From positions 62,001 through 126,000 of the forward strand of contig CAJUSD010000005.1 in assembly GCA_910589145.1 (NCBI GenBank): a stretch of DNA of 64,000 nt. Direction: 5' to 3'. Within the stretch, counting starts at the first letter, position 1; every line of letters starts with the position of its first letter. Positions 33,382 through 42,648 of this stretch are shown here, in pieces. Under the pieces are notes generated by a model. The model was not told where the DNA came from, made no database searches, and was given only the letters and a program-made list of their open reading frames with translations. The translations under genes and the position numbers were made by a program. This DNA is from an uncultured Oscillospiraceae bacterium. GTDB taxonomy: Bacteria; Bacillota; Clostridia; Oscillospirales; Ruminococcaceae.

Positions 33382-35235
33382 ATGAAAACAAAAAAACAGA
33401 CATCCAGCGATGAACTGAACCGCACCCATTATTCAACTATACAAAATATTTGGTACTGCATCTGCAATACCGCCAAAGTCCGATTTTCCATTTTGGTTTG
33501 GTGTGTGCTGCTGGTTGCGGTCAATGTGACGCTCCCACTTTTGACAACCTACCTGCCGAAAGTGGTATTGGACAGGGTGTCCTCCGGGAACAGCCTGCGG
33601 GAACTGGTCATGGTGGTACTTGCATTTACAGGAGGCATCGCCCTTCTGACCTGTGCAAGCCAGTTCCTTACCCGGTATATCGGTTTGCGGAGATTTGTAA
33701 TGATAGACACTTATCTTTTAGAGTATGTTAAAAAGGGTTTGACCACAGATTACCGCAACCAGGAAAATGAAATATTCAGAAAATTACAGTCATATAGTTT
33801 GGAAGCCTGCATCAATGACCGTTCACCGCTGATAAGTATATACTCCACCCTGCCGATATTGATGACCGGTATACTGGGGCTGTCGGTATATTGGGCTATC
33901 CTTTCCCAGCTTCATATTTTGGTAGTTGTATTTTTAATGGCTTCTGCCTTAGTTGGATACTTTCTCAAAAGAAAAATTCTTCACTGGATGGCTGAACAGA
34001 ATCGGGAAAGGATTGACTATCAGCAGCGGATGGGATACATTTCAAGAAACGCCGGGGAGCTTCGCCCGGCCAAGGATATCCGGCTTTACCATATGGCAAA
34101 ATGGTTTTCAGATATTTATAACAAAAACATGGATGGACTTGCCGGATGGTACAGGCGGCTGACCCGAAAACTTTTCGGAAACGCAGTTTATGGGGGCGGA
34201 ATATCCCTGCTGCGGGAAACTGCCGCATATCTGTATTTGATAGCCTTGATTTGGCGGGGGCAAATTACCGTTGCGGATTTCGTGCTGTACTTTGGTATCA
34301 TTGCAGGTTTTTCCTCCTGGCTGGACAACATCTTCTCCAAGCTGTCCGAGCTGAACCAGTGGAATCTGGGAGCAAACTATTACCGTTCCTATCTGGAATA
34401 CCCTGACACCTACCGCAGAGAGGGCGGTGAAAAACTGTCATCGGATGGATTGCCCAAAGAAATAGAGCTGAGGAACGTCAGCTACAAATACGAAGGAGCC
34501 GAAACAGATACCCTGCACCATTTCAGCCTGAAAATTAAGCCTGGAGAACATCTTGCCATTGTTGGATTAAACGGAGCGGGCAAAACAACCCTTGTCAAGC
34601 TTATCTGCGGTTTGACTGACCCAACCGAAGGACAGGTGTTATATGGCGGCGTGGATATACGGGAATACAACCGGCAGGAATATTACAGGCTGGTTTCAGC
34701 GGTATTCCAGCAATACAGCATCCTCCCTGTAGCGATTGAGGAAATTGTAGCAGAGACTACATCGGAAAAGCTGAATTCTGACAAGGTGGAGCAAAGCCTG
34801 AAATCTGCCGGGCTCTGGGATAAAATCCAGCAGCTTCCCCAAGGGGTACACAGCCAGTACGGGCGGGATATTTTCGACGACGGCATTGAGTTTTCCGGCG
34901 GAGAGGTGCAGAAACTTCTGCTTGCCCGCGCCCTGTATAAAGCCGCCCCGCTCCTGATTCTGGATGAACCCACTGCCGCCCTTGACCCCATTGCAGAAAG
35001 CGAAATGTACCAGAATTACAGCCGGTTCAGCGACGGAAAAACAGCCCTTTTTATTTCCCACCGGCTGGCGAGCACCAGCTTCTGCGACAGGGTGATTTTG
35101 ATTGATAACGGGGCGATCTGCGAAGAGGGTACCCATGACAGCCTGCTTGCGTTAAAGGGAAAGTACTGCGAACTGTTTGAGATGCAGGCAAAATATTACA
35201 GAGAGAAAGCACAAAGTGAGGAGGCGGCAGAATGA
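33382..35235 (+). CDS. ABC half-transporter, array pair 1 subunit A
   Basis: This 617-residue exporter half has about six membrane segments in residues 35-330. The ATPase has Walker A GLNGAGKTT (about 394), Q-loop VFQQYSILP, an altered signature FSGGEVQK (about 503), Walker B LLILDEPTAALDP and ISHRLAS. The start at 33382 follows GGGAGG. Its stop overlaps the next start (ATGA). It is most like the gene at 37097 along its whole length (shared ...SSDELNRT.YS start and KGLTTDYQNQEN-type loop), which marks a tandem duplication. It ends in MQAKYYREK plus a short acidic tail. The substrate is unknown. Confidence 0.92.
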   Translation: MKTKKQTSSDELNRTHYSTIQNIWYCICNTAKVRFSILVWCVLLVAVNVTLPLLTTYLPKVVLDRVSSGNSLRELVMVVLAFTGGIALLTCASQFLTRYIGLRRFVMIDTYLLEYVKKGLTTDYRNQENEIFRKLQSYSLEACINDRSPLISIYSTLPILMTGILGLSVYWAILSQLHILVVVFLMASALVGYFLKRKILHWMAEQNRERIDYQQRMGYISRNAGELRPAKDIRLYHMAKWFSDIYNKNMDGLAGWYRRLTRKLFGNAVYGGGISLLRETAAYLYLIALIWRGQITVADFVLYFGIIAGFSSWLDNIFSKLSELNQWNLGANYYRSYLEYPDTYRREGGEKLSSDGLPKEIELRNVSYKYEGAETDTLHHFSLKIKPGEHLAIVGLNGAGKTTLVKLICGLTDPTEGQVLYGGVDIREYNRQEYYRLVSAVFQQYSILPVAIEEIVAETTSEKLNSDKVEQSLKSAGLWDKIQQLPQGVHSQYGRDIFDDGIEFSGGEVQKLLLARALYKAAPLLILDEPTAALDPIAESEMYQNYSRFSDGKTALFISHRLASTSFCDRVILIDNGAICEEGTHDSLLALKGKYCELFEMQAKYYREKAQSEEAAE

Positions 35236-37076
35236 ACAGGATTTCTATCAGGGAACGCATAGAACTTCCCAAGCGGGGATTTAAAATCATCAACCACTAT
35301 TGCCCTGGTATGGTACGAACCGGGGTGCTGGCCGAAGCAGTCAGCGCCATGCAGCCCTTTGTGTCTGTCTGGATTTCTGCCCAAATCATCAATGAACTTT
35401 CCGGTCTGCGCAGAGTGGAAACGGTTGTTCTGTATGTGGTTGGCATTGTCCTTTTTAATTTTGCCTGCTATGTTTTGAAAACCGCTCTGAAAGAAATATT
35501 CAGAAAAAAGGAATCGGAAATGTGGAGATGGTTTGAAAAAATGTTTGCCGACAAACAGATGTCCATGGACTTCCCAGATATAGAAAACGCGGAGATACAG
35601 CATCAGCATAAAAAGTTATTTGAACACTTTTTTATGTTTGGTTACGGCCTGCCCCAGCTTGTGGTCAGCACGCCCCTTCTGGTTCGCGTTTTCGTAAACA
35701 TAACGACTTCGGTTGCTATGACCGTTTCCCTGTTTGTTTCCAAAACCGGAAACGCTTTGATGGATAATCCTATCTGGATTGCCATTCTTTTGTTTTTCAT
35801 TGTTTTGAGCGGTTATGGCAATTACAAAGCAGTAAATAAGACTGACCTGCTTTTTGAAAAGACCACCAGAAATATGGCGTATTCCAATCGTACATTTGAT
35901 TTTTTCACACTCAGGCTTTCCCAAAAACCTGAAAAAGCGATGGACGTCCGAATTTATGACCAAAGCGGAATTGCAGAAAAGACAATAAAAAAGTTTTCCG
36001 TCTTCATGGGCGGCAAAGAAGAGGATAAATATGATTTCCTGCGGACATTATATCCTGCGCTTTCCTCTTTGTTGGTGGGTGTGTCCAATGTGGCGTGCTA
36101 TTTGTTTGTGGTGGTCAAGGCATTTTTAGGGGCGTTCGGGATAGGAAATATCGTGCAGTATGTCTCGGTGCTTTCCAAATTCGGGGACGGCATCCGGGAG
36201 CTGTGGGCCATGCTGTCCGATAATACTTTGTACTGCCGCCACCTGAAAAGGACTTTTGAATATCTGGACATTCCCAACAAAATGTATCAAGGTTCTTTGA
36301 CCGTGGAAAAAAGGGACGACAACGAATACTATGTTGAATTTAAGAATGTTTCCTTCAAGTACCCGAATACTGATATTTACGCCCTGCGCCATGTAAACGT
36401 CAAGTTCAAAGTCGGCGAAAAGCTGGCGGTGGTGGGGATGAACGGCTCCGGCAAGACCACCTTTATCAAGCTGCTCTGCCGCCTGTACGATCCCACAGAG
36501 GGGGAAATCCTCTTAAATGGTGTGAACATCAAAAAGTATGATTACCAGGAGTATATGTCTATCTTCTCGGTGGTTTTCCAGGACTTCCAGCTATTTTCCT
36601 TCATCCTTGGGCAGAACGTGGCAGCAAGCGCGGAATACGACCGGGAAAAGGTTGTCGCCTGTCTGGAAAAGGCGGGCTTTGGGGAACGGCTTGAAGTCAT
36701 GCCAAAAGGAGTGGAGACCAGCCTTTACAAAAATTTCGACTCGGACGGGGTGGAAATCTCCGGCGGGGAAGCCCAGAAAATAGCCCTGGCACGGGCCTTA
36801 TACAAAGATGCACCTTTTATCATTCTCGACGAACCCACCGCAGCCCTTGACCCGGTTTCAGAGTATGAAGTATACAGCAAGTTTGACGAAATTGCCGGGG
36901 ACCGGACAGCGGTATACATCAGCCACCGTCTGGCTTCCTGCCGGTTCTGCGATAAAATAGCCGTATTCCATCAGGGGGAGATTATCCAGACCGGAAGCCA
37001 TGAGGAGCTTTTAACGGACAGCGGTGGGAAGTATTACGAATTGTGGAACGCTCAGGCGCAGTATTATACAGTCTAA
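35232..37076 (+). CDS. ABC half-transporter, array pair 1 subunit B
   Basis: This 614-residue half-transporter is coupled to the previous gene by ATGA overlap. The membrane domain (20-330) starts MNRISIRERIELPKRGF, as in the gene at 38947. A conserved linker (GSLTVEKRDDNEYYVEF) leads into the ATPase with Walker A GMNGSGKTT (about 401), Q-loop VFQDFQLFSF, signature ISGGEAQK (about 508), Walker B FIILDEPTAALDP and ISHRLAS. From the linker to the end it is nearly the same as the genes at 38947 and, in blocks, 42645, while the membrane domains differ much more. It should pair with subunit A as a heterodimer. Confidence 0.92.
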   Translation: MNRISIRERIELPKRGFKIINHYCPGMVRTGVLAEAVSAMQPFVSVWISAQIINELSGLRRVETVVLYVVGIVLFNFACYVLKTALKEIFRKKESEMWRWFEKMFADKQMSMDFPDIENAEIQHQHKKLFEHFFMFGYGLPQLVVSTPLLVRVFVNITTSVAMTVSLFVSKTGNALMDNPIWIAILLFFIVLSGYGNYKAVNKTDLLFEKTTRNMAYSNRTFDFFTLRLSQKPEKAMDVRIYDQSGIAEKTIKKFSVFMGGKEEDKYDFLRTLYPALSSLLVGVSNVACYLFVVVKAFLGAFGIGNIVQYVSVLSKFGDGIRELWAMLSDNTLYCRHLKRTFEYLDIPNKMYQGSLTVEKRDDNEYYVEFKNVSFKYPNTDIYALRHVNVKFKVGEKLAVVGMNGSGKTTFIKLLCRLYDPTEGEILLNGVNIKKYDYQEYMSIFSVVFQDFQLFSFILGQNVAASAEYDREKVVACLEKAGFGERLEVMPKGVETSLYKNFDSDGVEISGGEAQKIALARALYKDAPFIILDEPTAALDPVSEYEVYSKFDEIAGDRTAVYISHRLASCRFCDKIAVFHQGEIIQTGSHEELLTDSGGKYYELWNAQAQYYTV

Positions 37077-37096
37077 ATTCGAGGAGGATACAGCCT

Positions 37097-38950
37097 ATGA
37101 AGCCAAAGACAACCCCAGCCAGCGACGAACTAAACCGCACCCGTTATTCTTTGGTGAAAAACGTCTGCTACTGTATCAAAAGCACTGCTGAATTTTATCC
37201 ATTGTTGTTGCTCTGGTGCGTACTTGCTGTCTTGATAAGCGTGATCCTTCCGGTAATGACAACTTATCTTCCCAAAGTTGTCATTGAAAAGATCACTTTT
37301 AAAAGCACCTTTTTGGAACTGATGACAGTTGTGTTAATTTTTACAGGGGCTATTGCTATTTTGACAGCCGCAAAAAAATTTTTTACATGGTATATCTTTG
37401 CTCAGAAAATGGCAATGTGTACCTATTACCTCAGCCATGTAGCTTCCAAAGGATTAACCACCGATTATCAAAATCAGGAAAACGGGATTTTCCGAAAACT
37501 GCAGACAGAAGCCTTTTCCTGCTGCAATGGAACCCAGGCGCCCCTTGCAATGATTTATTTTAACCTGATTGAGCTGTTTACAAGTGTTTTGGGACTGTCT
37601 GTATTCTGGGCAATCCTTTCAAAGCTTCATTGGATGATGGTTGTTTTCCTGGCAGCCACGACGGCTGTCAGCTATATTCTCAACCGGAGGATTACCTGCT
37701 GGATGGATGAAAACAGCCGGGAACGGATTAACTGCCAGCAAAGGTTCAACTATATCAGTTCGTCTTCCGGGGAACTCCGCTCTGCCAAGGATATCCGCCT
37801 GTATCATATGGTTCAATGGTTTTCCGACGTTTACAGGGAAAACATGGGAAGCCTTGAAAAATGGTATAAACGGCTGACAAATAAGGTTTTCGGCGTTTCC
37901 GTCTGCGACAGCGGCCTTGCCCTGCTCCGGGAAGCCGCCGCTTATCTGTACCTGTTGTACCTGGTTTGGAACAGCAGGATTACAGCCGCGGATTTTGTAC
38001 TGTATTTTGGGGTAATCGCAGGGTTTTCCTCCTGGCTCGGCAGTATTTTTTCCAAGCTGGCGGAGCTGAACCAGTGGAATTTAAAAATCAATTATTACCG
38101 TTCGTATATCGAATACCCTGAATCCTGCCGCCGGGAAAACGGGGTAAAAATCCCCCCTGTCCATACTCCGAAAGAAATTGAACTGAAAAATGTCAGTTAC
38201 AGGTATGAAGGTTCAGAAACATATGCCCTGTACCGGATTAACCTGAAAATCGCCCCCGGCGAACATTTAGCCATTGTGGGTTTAAACGGCGCAGGGAAAA
38301 CAACCCTTGTCAAACTGCTCTGCGGTTTGATTGACCCCACCGAAGGACAGGTATTATATGACGGCGTGGATGTCCGGGAATATAACCGCCCGGAATTTTA
38401 CGGGCTGTTTTCCGCCGTGTTCCAGCAGTATAGCATCCTGCCTGTTGCCATTGGGGAAATTGTCGCGGAAACACCCTCTGAAAAGCTGGAACCTGACAGG
38501 GTGGAAAGCTGCCTGAAGACGGCGGGGCTTTGGGATAAAATCAAAGGGCTTCCCCAGGGGCTGAAAAGCCAGTTTGGCAAGACTATATATGATGACGGGG
38601 TTGAATTCTCCGGCGGTGAAATCCAAAAGCTGCTGTTAGCCCGCGCCCTGTATAAAGCTGCCCCTGTCCTGCTTTTGGATGAGCCGACCGCCGCCCTTGA
38701 CCCTATTGCGGAAAGCAGTATGTACCAGAATTACAATCAAATCAGTAAAGGGAGGACAGCCATATTCATTTCCCATCGTCTGGCAAGCACCAGCTTCTGT
38801 GACAGGGTAATACTGTTAGAAGATGGCGCGGTCTGTGAGGAAGGCACCCACGACATCCTTCTTGCACGAAAGGGGAAATACTACGATTTATTTGAGATAC
38901 AGGCGAAATATTACAGGGAGAAAGTCCAGAGAGGGGAGGCGGAAGGATGA
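37097..38950 (+). CDS. ABC half-transporter, array pair 2 subunit A
   Basis: This 617-residue paralogue of the gene at 33382 has equal length and nearly equal motif positions: Walker A GLNGAGKTT (about 394), Q-loop VFQQYSILP, FSGGEIQK (about 503), LLLDEPTAALDP and ISHRLAS. The ATG at 37097 has AGGAGG upstream. Differences from its copy concentrate in the membrane helices (FYPLLLLWCVLAVLISVILP against FSILVWCVLLVAVNVTLP), which is where substrate choice would change. It overlaps its partner by ATGA. Confidence 0.92.
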   Translation: MKPKTTPASDELNRTRYSLVKNVCYCIKSTAEFYPLLLLWCVLAVLISVILPVMTTYLPKVVIEKITFKSTFLELMTVVLIFTGAIAILTAAKKFFTWYIFAQKMAMCTYYLSHVASKGLTTDYQNQENGIFRKLQTEAFSCCNGTQAPLAMIYFNLIELFTSVLGLSVFWAILSKLHWMMVVFLAATTAVSYILNRRITCWMDENSRERINCQQRFNYISSSSGELRSAKDIRLYHMVQWFSDVYRENMGSLEKWYKRLTNKVFGVSVCDSGLALLREAAAYLYLLYLVWNSRITAADFVLYFGVIAGFSSWLGSIFSKLAELNQWNLKINYYRSYIEYPESCRRENGVKIPPVHTPKEIELKNVSYRYEGSETYALYRINLKIAPGEHLAIVGLNGAGKTTLVKLLCGLIDPTEGQVLYDGVDVREYNRPEFYGLFSAVFQQYSILPVAIGEIVAETPSEKLEPDRVESCLKTAGLWDKIKGLPQGLKSQFGKTIYDDGVEFSGGEIQKLLLARALYKAAPVLLLDEPTAALDPIAESSMYQNYNQISKGRTAIFISHRLASTSFCDRVILLEDGAVCEEGTHDILLARKGKYYDLFEIQAKYYREKVQRGEAEG

Positions 38951-40788
38951 ACAGGATTTCGATTAAAGAGCGTGTCAGCCTTACCAAACGGGGCTTTGGG
39001 GTTTTAAAGGAATATTGTCCGGGGCTTGTCCAGGGAAAAGCGCTGTATGAATTGCTGAATTCCCTCCAGCCTTTCATATCCGTATGGTTTTCCGCAAGGA
39101 TTATTGATGAAATTGCCGGCCAGCGCAGGATGGCAGCAGCGGCGGCGTATGTGACAGGGGCTGTCCTGCTCAACTTCCTGTGCGCGGCGCTGAAAGGCAT
39201 TGTCGGGCAGGTATGCAATAAAAGGGAAGCGATGATGTGGAGCTGGTTTCGGAAAATATTTGCAGACAAAGAAATGACGCTGGATTTTGAAGACGTTGAA
39301 AATGCGGAAATCCAGCGCCGCCGGCAGGATGTGGAAGAAAACCTTTATATGTTCGGGAACGGGCTGGCACAGCTTGTCTGGGGAACGCCGACGTTTATCC
39401 GTATTTTTGTAAATATAGCCGCTTCTGCCGCGCTTACCTTTACCCTTTTCCTTTCCAAAACAGGGAACAGGCTTATGGATCATCCCGTCTGGATGGCCGG
39501 GCTGCTGTTGGGGTTCATCCTGAGCGGGCTTATCAATTCCAGCGCCTTAAAAAAAGAAAATGACATTTTTATAAACTGGTGCAAAGGGACGGTTTGGTTT
39601 AACCGTGTATTCCAGTTTTATGGCCGCGATTTATATATGAATCCTGAAAAGGCGAAGGATGTCCGCATTTACAAACAGAATTCCTTTATTTCAAAAATAA
39701 TCGGCGGGCTTGCCCAGAAAGACAGGGAGGACAGAAAGCCCAACTTCCAGAGGTCTTTTTATCCTGCCCTAGGGGTGCTTGCCGTTGGGGCGGCGGATAT
39801 GGTCTGTTATCTGTTTGTGGTGGCAAAGGCGTTTCTCGGAGCGTTCAGTGTGGGAAACATTGTGCAGTATGTCGCGGCGCTGTCTAAACTGGGGGAAGGC
39901 GTAAAAGAATTTATGTATATGCTGGCTGATAATGAGGTGTACTGTCTCCATTTAAAAAAGATGTTTGAATTCCTCGACCTGCCCAACAAAATGTACCAAG
40001 GTTCTCTGACCGTGGAAAAACGGGACGACAACGAATACTATGTAGAATTCCGGGATGTATCTTTCAAGTACCCCAAAACCGATATTTACGCCCTGCACCA
40101 TGTAAACATTAAGTTCAAAGTCGGTGAAAAGCTGGCAGTTGTGGGGATGAACGGTTCTGGCAAAACCACCTTTATCAAGCTGCTCTGCCGCCTGTACGAC
40201 CCCACGGAGGGGGAGATCCTGCTCAACGATGTAAATATCAAAAAATACGATTACCAGGAGTATATGTCTATCTTTTCGGTGGTTTTCCAGGACTTCCAGT
40301 TATTTTCCTTCAGCCTTGGCCAGAACGTGGCGGCAAGCGCGGAATTTGACCGGGAAAAGGTTCTCGCCTGTCTGGAAAAGGCGGGCTTTGGGGAACGGCT
40401 TGAATCTATGCCCAAAGGGGCGGAAACCAGCCTTTACAAAAATTTCGACTCGGACGGGGTGGAAGTCTCTGGCGGGGAAGCCCAGAAAATCGCGTTAGCC
40501 CGCGCTCTCTACAAGGGCGCACCCTTTATCATCCTGGACGAACCCACCGCCGCCCTGGACCCGGTTTCGGAATATGAAGTTTACAGCAAATTCGACGAAA
40601 TCGCCGGGGACCGGACAGCGGTATATATCAGCCATCGTTTAGCGTCCTGCCGGTTCTGCGACAAGATAGCCGTTTTCCATGAGGGCGCGGTAATCCAGAC
40701 AGGGAACCATGAGGAACTTTTGGCAGATACAGACGGCAAGTATTATGAACTCTGGAACGCCCAAGCACAGTATTACACCATATCGTAA
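38947..40788 (+). CDS. ABC half-transporter, array pair 2 subunit B
   Basis: This 613-residue paralogue of the gene at 35232 begins MNRISIKERVSLTKRGF. Its ATPase (Walker A GMNGSGKTT about 398, Q-loop VFQDFQLFSF, VSGGEAQK about 507, Walker B FIILDEPTAALDP) is close to identical to that of pair 1 subunit B. Its membrane domain differs at many positions. One Gly of the LLNGVNI strand is changed to Asp (LLNDVNI). The GC content appears higher from here to 44.4 kb than in pair 1. Confidence 0.92.
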   Translation: MNRISIKERVSLTKRGFGVLKEYCPGLVQGKALYELLNSLQPFISVWFSARIIDEIAGQRRMAAAAAYVTGAVLLNFLCAALKGIVGQVCNKREAMMWSWFRKIFADKEMTLDFEDVENAEIQRRRQDVEENLYMFGNGLAQLVWGTPTFIRIFVNIAASAALTFTLFLSKTGNRLMDHPVWMAGLLLGFILSGLINSSALKKENDIFINWCKGTVWFNRVFQFYGRDLYMNPEKAKDVRIYKQNSFISKIIGGLAQKDREDRKPNFQRSFYPALGVLAVGAADMVCYLFVVAKAFLGAFSVGNIVQYVAALSKLGEGVKEFMYMLADNEVYCLHLKKMFEFLDLPNKMYQGSLTVEKRDDNEYYVEFRDVSFKYPKTDIYALHHVNIKFKVGEKLAVVGMNGSGKTTFIKLLCRLYDPTEGEILLNDVNIKKYDYQEYMSIFSVVFQDFQLFSFSLGQNVAASAEFDREKVLACLEKAGFGERLESMPKGAETSLYKNFDSDGVEVSGGEAQKIALARALYKGAPFIILDEPTAALDPVSEYEVYSKFDEIAGDRTAVYISHRLASCRFCDKIAVFHEGAVIQTGNHEELLADTDGKYYELWNAQAQYYTIS

Positions 40789-40800
40789 GGAGATAGCAAA

Positions 40801-42648
40801 ATGGACAAAAAGAAAAAGCCCAGCCATTCCGCGCTGGATAATTCCCTGTGGTCGGCAAAAATGCTGATGAAATACAGCCCCGCCGCGTTTTTCATCATCG
40901 TTCTGCTGATTCCCGTGGAGATAGGGATGCAGTATCTTGGAATCTATCTCCCGTCCCTAGTAGTGTCAGAGGTGGCGGAGGGGCAGACACTGGAACACGC
41001 CCTTATGACGGTGGGGCTGGTCATGGCAGCCATGTTTGCGGGGGGTATCCTGCAAAAAGCCCTGAACTATATCCAGTCCGCCAAACTTGAATTTTATAAG
41101 AACCGGCTGACCGATAGGATTACCCGCAAAAAGCTCTCCATGTTCTATCAGGATTATGAAAAAAAGGAGGTTCGGGACCTTGCCAGCCGGGCGGAAAGGG
41201 CGACGCAGATGTGGAACCATAAGCTGCCTGTTTCGGATATTGTCACCAATGAATTCGGGATGGTTAAAAATATCCTTGGATATTTCCTGTTCGGCACGGT
41301 CATTTCCTTTGCCAGCCCATGGCTGGTTCCGCTGCTGACCATAGCCCCTGCTGTAAACCTGGTCGCGGTACGGGCTTTCAATAAATGGGAATATCAGCAC
41401 CGGCCTGAAAGGGCTGACCTGGGCCGCAGGCTGGGACTGGTGGAAGAACTGCCGGACGATTTTGCCAGCGCCAAGGATATCCGTATTTATGGGATGTCCC
41501 AATGGATTGAGGAGCGGTACCGGGAATTATCCGCCGAAAACCTCATATGGAAAAAAAAGGAATCCATCCGCAGGGCTGGTTCCCGCGCCGCAGACCTTGC
41601 CGTCATTCTGGTTCGAGACGGGGGAGCGTATGCGCTGCTGATCTCCATGATCCTGAAAAATGAAATTTCCATCAGTCAGTTTGTCCTTTATTTTTCAGCG
41701 ATTTCCTCCTTTGCCGCATGGGTTGGCGGCATTATCGACTGCTGGAACAAGGTTCATTCCAACAGCCTGCTGGTCTGCGATTACCGGGATTATGTGGATT
41801 ATCCCGACCAGGACGGCTCCGGCTCGGCGGAAGCGGAAGAACATCTGTCCCGACTGCCGGAAATTGTATTTGACCATGTTTCCTACCGCTATGAAGGGGC
41901 GGGGGAAGACACAATCCACAACCTATCCTTTACCATACGCCGCGGCGAAAAGCTGGCGCTGATCGGCGTAAACGGGGCGGGAAAAACGACGGTGGTCAAG
42001 CTGTTATGCGGGCTGTACCGCCCCACTGCCGGCGAAATACGGATAAACGGGATTCCCGTCAGCGATTTCAGGCGGGAGGATTACTACCTCCTCCTGTCCC
42101 CTGTTTTCCAGGATATCCGAACATCCTTCCTTTCCCTGGCGGAAACGGTTTCGGGAACTTACACAGAAAAAACCGACCTAGACAGGGCGGAAAGGTGTAT
42201 CCGCCTTGCGGGGCTTGGGGAAAAACTCGACACGCTCCCCCAGGGAATCAACACCAAACTGGACAAGCGGGTAAATAAAGACGGCACCGAGCTTTCCGGC
42301 GGGGAAGCCCAAAAGCTGATGCTTGCCCGCGCCTTGTATAAAGACGCTCCTGTTCTTGTGCTGGACGAACCCACCGCCGCCCTGGACCCTATTGCGGAAA
42401 GCAATATTTACAGGGCGTATAACCAGATGTGTGTCAATAAAACCTCGCTGTTTATTTCCCACAGGTTAGCGTCCACTTCCTTCTGCGACAGGATACTCTT
42501 GCTGGAGAAGGGGCATATCCGCGAGGAGGGGACCCATGAGGAGCTGATGCAGCGGGGCGGCAGATACAAGGAGATGTTTGAGATTCAAAGCTGCTGGTAT
42601 CAGGATCAAAACCAGGATGGCGGCGAAAAGGGAGGCGATGAAAAGTGA
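40801..42648 (+). CDS. ABC half-transporter, array pair 3 subunit A
   Basis: This 615-residue half-transporter is more distant from the other two A subunits (start MDKKKKPSHSALDNSLWSAKMLMKYSP). The membrane domain spans about 25-325. The ATPase has Walker A GVNGAGKTT (about 388), Q-loop VFQDIRTSF, LSGGEAQK (about 497), VLVLDEPTAALDP and ISHRLASTSFCDR. It ends IQSCWYQDQNQDGG, resembling the tail of the exporter at 1761. It lies 12 bp after pair 2 and is coupled to its partner by ATGA. Unlike its partner's ATPase, this one was not homogenised with its paralogues. Confidence 0.92.
   Translation: MDKKKKPSHSALDNSLWSAKMLMKYSPAAFFIIVLLIPVEIGMQYLGIYLPSLVVSEVAEGQTLEHALMTVGLVMAAMFAGGILQKALNYIQSAKLEFYKNRLTDRITRKKLSMFYQDYEKKEVRDLASRAERATQMWNHKLPVSDIVTNEFGMVKNILGYFLFGTVISFASPWLVPLLTIAPAVNLVAVRAFNKWEYQHRPERADLGRRLGLVEELPDDFASAKDIRIYGMSQWIEERYRELSAENLIWKKKESIRRAGSRAADLAVILVRDGGAYALLISMILKNEISISQFVLYFSAISSFAAWVGGIIDCWNKVHSNSLLVCDYRDYVDYPDQDGSGSAEAEEHLSRLPEIVFDHVSYRYEGAGEDTIHNLSFTIRRGEKLALIGVNGAGKTTVVKLLCGLYRPTAGEIRINGIPVSDFRREDYYLLLSPVFQDIRTSFLSLAETVSGTYTEKTDLDRAERCIRLAGLGEKLDTLPQGINTKLDKRVNKDGTELSGGEAQKLMLARALYKDAPVLVLDEPTAALDPIAESNIYRAYNQMCVNKTSLFISHRLASTSFCDRILLLEKGHIREEGTHEELMQRGGRYKEMFEIQSCWYQDQNQDGGEKGGDEK

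Noticed and set aside
33347..33385. 12-codon frame ending in ATGA overlap with the first array ABC gene (possible signal peptide gene)
   Set aside because: It starts inside or before the predicted -10 box, so it would not be on the transcript, and it lacks a ribosome site.
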